Assembly: GCA_934047225.1 (NCBI GenBank)
Contig: OW203993.1
Location: forward strand, 23,202,069-23,266,068
Length of the DNA stretch: 64,000 bases
Source of the DNA: Ypsolopha sequella
Taxonomy: Eukaryota; Arthropoda; Insecta; Lepidoptera; Ypsolophidae
Direction: 5' to 3'
Part shown: positions 12,601 to 21,600 of the stretch, piece by piece
How positions within the stretch are numbered: position 1 is the stretch's first letter
How the letters are laid out: the number at the start of each line of letters is the position of its first letter
Notes under the pieces: generated by a model
What the model was told of the DNA's origin: nothing
Databases searched by the model: none
Seen by the model: only the letters and a program-made list of their open reading frames with translations
Translations under genes and position numbers: made by a program

Positions 12601-15600
12601 AAGATATGGGGTTGTAAGAGGTATCGCGAGTTCACAGTTTGGGTTGAACTGCTAGTTATTACTACTCGCGAATTTATCCATGTGTTTTCCCATACCGCAG
12701 TGATATGTTTAGGCGCTCACTTTGCAAAAAGTCACTTGGCGCCTAGAGGGCGCATTTATAAGCCTTTTTAAACACGATGTTAGAACTCGAATATTTTGTA
12801 CAGGCCACAGATGATGGCCCACAAAATCTTTATGAAAGGGACACAGCTATATGAGTAAAGCGAAATGCAATAGAGTCCATCTCGTTTACTCATATAGCTT
12901 GGTCCCCTTCATGACTATTTCGTGGACCATCTAGGCCCATTGTGTACTGGGCCTTAAAAGAGATTTTTCTTACATTTCAGTGTAACTCTGAATCATGTGG
13001 AGAGAGCACTGGAGGAGAGTAAGACCAGCGCCAATAAATCGCTACTACAGGTAAATCGGAAATGTACCCCTTGCATGGCTTTATTATTATCATAGTGACC
13101 CTGGCCCCGTAGCACAATTTTTAATCGCGCGCGTCGCGACCTAATTGAATACGAGGAACAAGGAGCGTGACATACTGCTTAATCGGGCAAAAGTGTCCGT
13201 TTGACAACGACGGTGAACGCCGCGTCGTCGTCGTAAGAACGACACTCGCCTTGATAATGCTGAAATTGCATCGGTGAAACGGTTGGCATATAGTCAACAA
13301 CAATCACACGTGAGTGTTCAAGCCGTAAGTAATAATAATTTTGTATGTCAGCACACGCGAGTTTTAATAACATAGACAGTCTGCTCAATTAAATGCCTAA
13401 GCAGTAAACAATTTTAAAGAGCAAAGTTTTTATAAACGGCGTCTATGCATGGCTAAAATTTAAATTTATGCTAAAATTGTACGTTTTTACGAGTAGCAAA
13501 TGTTGAAATGTTAGTTAGTTAGACAATTGTGTCGATTCGGCGTAACAAGACTTAACTTATTTGACAGGACTAACCTTATGCGTGCTGTCTTTTTCTTTCT
13601 TTATCGACAAGACAAGGACAGAACTCTTAAATTAAGTTTAGTCCTGTCAGATGTGCTACACTGAATCTATACCAATGTTACCTTGCCGGAGACGTTGTCT
13701 GTGAAAACTATGCTATTTAAAACAGTTCATTGCGATTTCTTGACATTTAATTGAGCATTCATAATTATTTTAGGAAGTAAGAAAATATATTTTTTAAGCT
13801 GGCAGCATTTTTGTAGCACTTATGGCTTTTTTGTTTTAAGTTCGTCATAATTTGTAATGTGCTAGGATATGTCATCCCTATAACGGCACACTCTGAAGTT
13901 GCTCCTTCGAAGAACGAACACGTTTAGTTATTACCACGGAGCAATTACGAAGAGGAGTTGGTGTATGAATGGAGGCATGTTACGATCGATGGTGGCATAA
14001 TGTTACAAAAGATAGCGATTACGATTGGTAGCATGTGCTCTGTGTGCTCTGTGATTGGTGAAACGGCGAAGCCAACCTTCCCCGTACCTCTGCCTTCAAC
14101 CCCATGCAGTGTCACACAATGTTCATTTCATTTTCCAACTATCGGTAACTCCTCTTCGTAATTGCTCCGTGGTTCTTCCAATCGCCTCGTTTTCAGAGCG
14201 AACTAGATGTTTCGCCCGACCTACACTAGTGAACGGAGTGTGTGTTAAACTTGCAGGACCTGGTGGCAGCAGCAGGGCCGCGGGTGGCCGCTGTCGCTGC
14301 CCTTGACATGTTCCTCGTCGGCATTGACACGGTGATTCACTGATTTTAATTTTGTTATTTAATTCATCATAATTATTATTCGCCTTAAATTTATCACGTA
14401 GGGCAGGGACAGTCTAGTAGTTGCTCGGGCTTTCGAACCAAACAGTAAATAATTTTATTTTTGATTGCCCATAGCTTTCCGTTCCCCCCCTAAACGAAAT
14501 CCTGGCTGCGCCTTTGGGTTTTGATCTCAGAAAACTTACCCTCGAATTTGTTTTGATGGATGACTTCGTAACAACATAGTTTTTGGGACGAAATTCCTTA
14601 TCGGACGTTACACTCCTAGCACTTGGCGAATGAGAGCTAGGCCGAAAAAAGTGTAAGACTTCGACCGTCACGACACTTTTGCTATGTGTGTTTCTGTGTT
14701 TACAAGCATTAATCTTCGTATAGATATATTACTGCAATATCGAGCGTAATGTCAGTAGCGAAAGAATCTTCGTTCTAACCTGGTGTCCCATGACACCTCT
14801 CATTCTTTTTTTAAAAAGGGGTGCTGTTAGGGGACTGTCTGATTGATAGTTTCCAATTGGTCCATGGGTGCCGGGAGGGGGTTGCTAGGTGGTGCAGTTA
14901 CAGCGCTTGGGCCTCCTGCGATCAATATGATACATATAATTAGTTTTTAAGTAAACTTACCGATGGAACCTCTGAGTTTGAGTTGTGTCCATTGGCATAC
15001 TAACAAATAGACATCGGATGCGCTCAACAGTTTCCGAACCAAAAGAGTGACAAAACCATTGAAAACTAAAAAAGCGTGTCAATCGCACGTCGATCAAAAT
15101 TGAGCCATGCAGCAATGACATACAATTCAAATTAAAATGTTTTGTTTCTTAATATTTTGACACTTCACTTAGGACACTTTTTTCGTAAATCTTGTACTAG
15201 ACCCGAGGTCCATGGTTTGTATGTCAATGGTTGTGTCACACTGTCTGGGATTTGAGCCAGATAGTGGTTAAATTTGTATATTCTGTGGAATGGCACACGC
15301 CTCATGAAAAGCATGATGCCTTTTTACTCCTACATTTTCCTTTTACTCCTAGATTTTCCTTAAGATTCATACAAAAGTCAACAGCTTGTTTTTTATTTAT
15401 TAAGTATTATCTAGCGACATCTAATTAGTATATAACTTTAAACTCTCGCGTTTCGTACACATTATAATATATATAATCGGGTCTACCGCGATAAATTTTT
15501 ACCTTTTTACGAAAAGGGGACACCCGACGTTTGGAGACAGTTGCATGTCTCGTGGTCTACGGGAAACTGGCAAGTATGGCGAGGCGCAGTGATGAGATGC

Positions 15601-18600
15601 AGGTGACGACCGAAGTATTTTTCTTTTACCCGCATAAACACTTTAGTTCACGCACGGCACACAACACTCACAGTATCCGGAGATGCACGAAGAGAAGAAA
15701 CCCGCGATTGAAATTTCCCGATAACTGGACTCCATGTGGGAGACAATTTGAAACCATCTTCCCGATTGAAATAATTTGGATGTTTCTTGATTTCAATTGC
15801 TTCACGCACAATTCTAGGGTAGTAACGGCGATCAGTGGAGAGAATTTTCGGGTTATGCAGTTCTATCCAGTGGTTGGTCCCGGATTCTAAAAGATGTTCT
15901 GCTATCGCTGATTTGTACGCTTGATTTGATCATCTAAAATGAGATAAAATGCAGCTGTGGAAGTTCCTACATTGGCCAAACAAAACGTAGCATACAGGAA
16001 AGGGTCAAGGAACACATAGCAGCTGTGAAAAACCGGCAGATGTACAAATCAGCGATAGCTGATTGATATCCGGATACTGTGAGTGTTGTGTGCCGTGCGT
16101 GAATTAGATAACAATTAATTTTAAAGACTAAAGTGTTTATGCGGGTAAAAGAAAAATACTTCGGTCGTCACCTGCATCTCATCACTGCGCCTCGCCATAC
16201 TTGCCAGTTTCCCGTAGACCACGAGACATGCAACTGTCTCGAAACGTCGGGTGTCCCCTTTTCGTAAAAAAGGTAAAAATTTATCGCGGTAGACCCGATT
16301 ATATATATTATAATCTAATTAGTAGTTAGTAAGTAACTACGTCTCTATACAACCCAAAAAGTAAAATTAGATTAAACACCATCATAATAGCTGTCAGGAT
16401 ATCGTGAATATTGCCTCGTTTTTACGGAAAGTTTAGCAAGTTTTTAACTGTACCGGAAATAAAAAAAAAGAGAAATGCAGACATCGCGACGCGTCGTTCA
16501 TGTAAAGAACACTAAGTTTATACACTTTTCTACGTACGTATAAATAAACAGTTACCGTTTTATGGAAAACATTTTTTACCTTTACCTGAAACCATTTCAG
16601 AAATTCGGTGCATTTTGAATATGCCGTCAACTTGCACCTCTTGATGAGAGATGGGTCGGAGAGCGGTGTGGGGGGAAAGGAAACATAATATAAATATTTA
16701 TGCAAAGTGATCATAGCCACTAGGACATCACAAACACCCAAATCATTTATATGACAGCTGAGCGGGATGGCCCACCTTAAGGGAGTGCAGCCCTTAAATA
16801 TTTTTTTGCCGGCACAAATGTTTTGGTATAATATTCATACGTGCTTGGCACAAAAGTGTAACTGGTAAAGCTAGTGCCTGCTTAAAATAACTTAGCAATA
16901 ACTAGCACAAGTAAAACATTGCCTTGCTTTCCAGACATCGAATGCAGTAGCGTCCACGCTATACCAACTGTCTTTGCGGCCTGAAGTGCAAGAGAATATA
17001 TATACAGAACTGAACACGGTTCTACAAGGAAGAGCTATGAAACCGGGAGATTTGAATCAGATGCCTTATTTGAAGGCTTGCGTCAAGGAAGTCATGAGGT
17101 AAAGATACCACAGAGACACCTACAACTACATAAATAAAATTATGTATTATCGAGTGCAATTATGTTTATGGACGTCCCCATATAGATAAGTAACTATCTA
17201 TTCAGGCGATATGTAAAAGTTTTAGCGTCCCTGTTACTCCATATGCGATAAAAACCTCAGTGCGAGAGGGATGGATTCGTGGAAAAGTTGCAAAAAGTCA
17301 GCTTTTTATTAATAGTTAAATTTGCTACCAAAATTTCGTTTAAACAGGTCTTAGATACTGTTAAAGTCCATCTAATAAAATATAATTGAGTCATTCCAAA
17401 TTGTCAAACCAGGAGAACTGGTGTCGAAAAAGACCTCATTGCAATAAATATTTTTATCGAGCCGAATTTTGCCAATCGCGTTTCTGTTTAACAGATCCCT
17501 AGAAAAAGCTATTTTATCAAAATAATACATTCTTTACTGAAGTACATAATATGCAAGTTCTAAAAGTGTCGATTTTTTTTCCGTGGCGCCTTAAGTATAT
17601 TTTTATGCACCAAGGAGGAAACTGATAATTTGTGATAGTGGAAAATAATCGTAACCGAGTAATTTATTGCTCTTACGCCCGTGTATCATACTATGTTTTT
17701 TAATGCATAGTGTGAGGAAATAAAACAAATATAATCTTGTGAACTTAAAATTATGATTGGCTCAAAAGGACTGTATCCAGAGCCGTTAAATAGTGGAAAA
17801 AAAAGTATAACATATGGTACACAGGAAAGGTTGCAGGTTAGCCAACTTCTCGTAAATAAATTTAAAAATAATAATAATAAAGCCCTAGGGTAAAATAATC
17901 GACTATCTGTTCGGTTTTGAAGCATAAAAAGTGGGCCTTTACGAGCACTTGCATTGAAAAGGTAAGATATTATTATCTCTAAAGTATGAAAGGCATGAGT
18001 CGTATTGTATACGTATAGGATATCTTAAGGGTCGGCGTTCCGAGATTCGGGGTTCGGGGTTATGGCTTTTTAAGACGGTAAAAATTCAAATTTCTGAACA
18101 AAATAAATACCACTTGTTACCTTACAAGATGAAGTGCAGGTTCATTAAAAAAAATCACGGCAATAATGTATAGTAACTTCAGAAAAAAAACAGGAATTTC
18201 AAGAAAATCTCTTGAATAGCATTGCAGCGATACGGGTGTAACCTGAACTTGAAAACCCTGTTTTTTTTTTCTGAAGTTACTATACATTAGTGCCAAGATT
18301 TTTTTTAATGAACCTGTACTTCATCTTGTAAGGTAACAAGGGGTATTTATTTTGTTCAGAAATTAATATTTTACTATCTTAAAAAGCCATAACCCCGAAC
18401 CCTGTCTTGCCCAATCTCGGAAGTCCGACCCTTAACGACCATGCATGTACAACCCCAACATAAAATAATTGGGCCAATTTTACCATACTGGTAGGTGCTG
18501 AACGCTTTCATTAAAGGATATTTATATATTTTCAGAATGTATCCTGTAGTGATTGGCAATGGACGACAATTAACTAAAGACACTGTGATCTGTGGCTACA

Positions 18601-21600
18601 ATATTCCAAAAGGCGTAAGTTTGGATACTGGACTACAGTGAACTTGTGCACCCCATCTCACCGATTTCAAAATAAGTGTTGTCATTTGTTAGTTTCGTTA
18701 GATGGGGTGCACAACTTCCCTGTAGTGGATACTGGCCTTCTTTTTTAATTTTAAACTCTTTAACGGGACACCTGACGCTGGAAAATCAACAACACCAGGT
18801 TTTCCAGGGTTCATTGGAAGAAACTAGGTCTCTCCTCATATTGAAGAAAATATATTTGATTTATCGATCTTTTATCTAAGGATTCCACCTATAAACAATG
18901 TTTCAAGATTTATACATTTGTCAAAAAAAAATGTTTTTCACCCTCTTTTTTTTGGTATTCTAACGTTCGTTTCAAATACGCGGTTAAGAAATCAACTTGA
19001 TTTTTTTTTATAAAATAGGCAATAGAAATATGAAGGTATGTTACCTAAATCAAATATTTTTTTTCCATACAAAATATTTCAGTATTGGCTAAAAACCCAC
19101 CAATTTGTGGTTTCGCTGCGTGATCAATAGTATTACGCGTCCAAGAACAAGAGGCCAAAGAGCCAAAATATAATTGCCTCTATGAAAAGCAAATAAGGCT
19201 TATTATGCTGGACGGGTAATAAAAAAAGTTGCTAGGGTATGCCATCCTCTTATTGCATTTATAGTTACAAATCACCGTGGTATGGTATGTTTTTTGTCAC
19301 GTTCTTAACATGATGTGACGTTTTGTCTGTTAGACTAGGAGCGTACAGTCGGTAAACCTATGTATCGAGTAACAAGATGGGACCAATTGTAGTTGTGTAG
19401 AAAAAAAACTAGATCAAAATAAATAAGGTTCGCTTGGAGCATTTGGTTTTTGCTGACTGTACAAAATGCTCCAGGTTGCGCCGAGCGAACCCAGTTTATT
19501 TTGATGTTTTTTTTGTTTCTACACAACTACGAATTGGTCACATCTTTCTGAAATTGATGCTGAATCAATTTTTTCAAATAAATCAATCTTCGACAAAATC
19601 AGGCTGACTCACGTTAGTACTTACAGGACGCGCAAAACTTGTTTTTTTAAGCACATTTTGATACGCTCTGTCTAACGTAGTAGGGCCCTGATTTTTTAAA
19701 TCAGAAAAAGTCGTTTTTTTTTTGCTCACTGTATAAAATGCTTCGGGTTGCGCTTAGTGAACACTGTTTATTTTGATGTAGTTATTTTTTTTCTACACAT
19801 CTCCGAATTGGTCAGATCTTGTTACTCGATACATAGGGTTACCCGCGGTACGCCCGTAGTCTATGTCGGTATGCTCACGATTCACGTAAACGACTGATTG
19901 GTAATAAATTTAAAGAGTTCTCTCTAATAGGAGTAATCAAGGATATACAAGGTGGAAAGTTGAGATGGGTCACGAAGGGCAAAGTCAAGAAAACGTACAG
20001 AAGAGGCTATTCCTAAACAATACTTTCAAAAATATAAAATTCTCACGCTACCATGCATTTACATCTTAGAAATATGCAAATTAGTCCGAAACAACCAGGA
20101 ATCCTACAAAACAAGGAAAAATTTAGATACTAAATACTTATTACGTCCAAATAATAAACTGATACTACCTTCAATGCGTCTCAAATTACAATCATCAAAT
20201 ACATATGCGATGTCAATTTATATATTCAATAAATTACCTAAAAGTTTAAAAAATACTATAACTACTGCCCAGTTTGTACAACATATAAAATATCTACTAA
20301 TTGCTAAATGTTACTACACCATCCAAGAATATTTGGACGATAATAGTCTGTCATAAATTAGTTATACAAGCATACAAAACTCATAAAATATATTTATACA
20401 ATTTTGAAATAAGCCGCCTTTTCTCACAATATTGCTGTGCCCAACAGGGTGCATAATGATCTAAAATTTTATGTAACATCTTTAATGTACATTATGCTTG
20501 CAATAAACATATTGAGTATTGAGTATTGAGTATTCCTAAGTTTTGAATTAAACTACGCATTAATCTACATTCACTGGATTTGAAAAAAATTAACAAATAT
20601 CGATAGCAATTTTCACAAAAAATCACATTATTTGGGAACATAAGTCTCCATGGTGAAGGTATAGAACTCCCAAAAAACGCAAGATAAAACTCCCATTCAT
20701 TTAGGAATTTTCACAAAATTTTTACAGCAATAGTTGGGACGTTTAAATCGTCGGTAAAAAAAGGGTGTCACTAGTGATTACTATTCAACAGTCTGCACCG
20801 GTAACTGCACCACCACACAATACGGGTACGGAACCTTAAAAATGTCAACGTATAGAACAACCATAAAGATGCCATTCCAAAGCAACATTTAGTCCCAAAC
20901 AATTCGGGACCCTCCGAAAACAGAACCCAATTTTTTATTATTTTTTGTTGTAGTTAATACTAATAGCACAGTATAATTGTCGCATTATTCAATTTAAACA
21001 GCCATACAATACAATGCACAACATATTCTATAATGTCGTGCATAATTTACGAAAATGCGCGGGAGCGGCTTACAGTGTCAACGCGGCAACGTGCGTACGT
21101 AACTGCGGTGCGACCGCGACTGTCGTAAACTGAGTTGAACCGAGTTTTGGGAGGGGTTCGTTTCGGCTTGTTTGTATGAAGATAGAATACTGTCTTCTTC
21201 CATATACTGTACTAATTAATAACTATTCTAAACTTATATGTAGATACAAAAAAAATGCAACCTGTTCGAGGTTTCTTGTATGGGGATATCCATTTTGGTA
21301 TATAGTAATATATATATATATATATATATATAATATACGAGTATATACGAGTATAATATACGTATATACAGGGTGGAAAAAATGAAAGGGCCCTGGAGGG
21401 GAACTACCTTAAATCCTTTAGTTAGCTCATTTTACTGAAAGGAAACATTCCTTTATTTTTTAAAAGAAACAAAACTGCATTCAAAGATCTTCTAAAATTT
21501 GCTTGTCTCACCCGGGAACTGAACCAACTAAAAATTTAAAAAATAAACCCTCGCTATTTTATTATACGAATCGGTAGGATTATTGTTCAGGATAAAATTT

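Larger units (their letters stand above)
15431..16312. mobile_element. Penelope-like retroelement, two 5'-truncated copies head to head
   Basis: 15461-15655 and 16123-16313 are near-perfect inverted repeats. ATCTAATTAGTA flanks the unit at 15419-15430 and 16313-16324 (12-bp duplication). Plus strand 15947-16066 encodes KCSCGSSYIGQT, RVKEHIAAVK, YKSAIAD: a GIY-YIG endonuclease as in Penelope polymerases. The minus strand 15648-15925 encodes the following part (YKSAIAEHLLESG, TNHWIELHNPKIL, YYPRIVREAIEIKKHP, SPTWSPVIGKF) to a stop. The arms hold the shared C-terminal end and 3' UTR. Reverse transcriptase domain is missing. Confidence 0.82.

Noticed and set aside
15531..15890. 119-codon plus-strand frame
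   Set aside because: Opposite the Penelope-like C-terminal segment, which is the recognisable reading on the minus strand.
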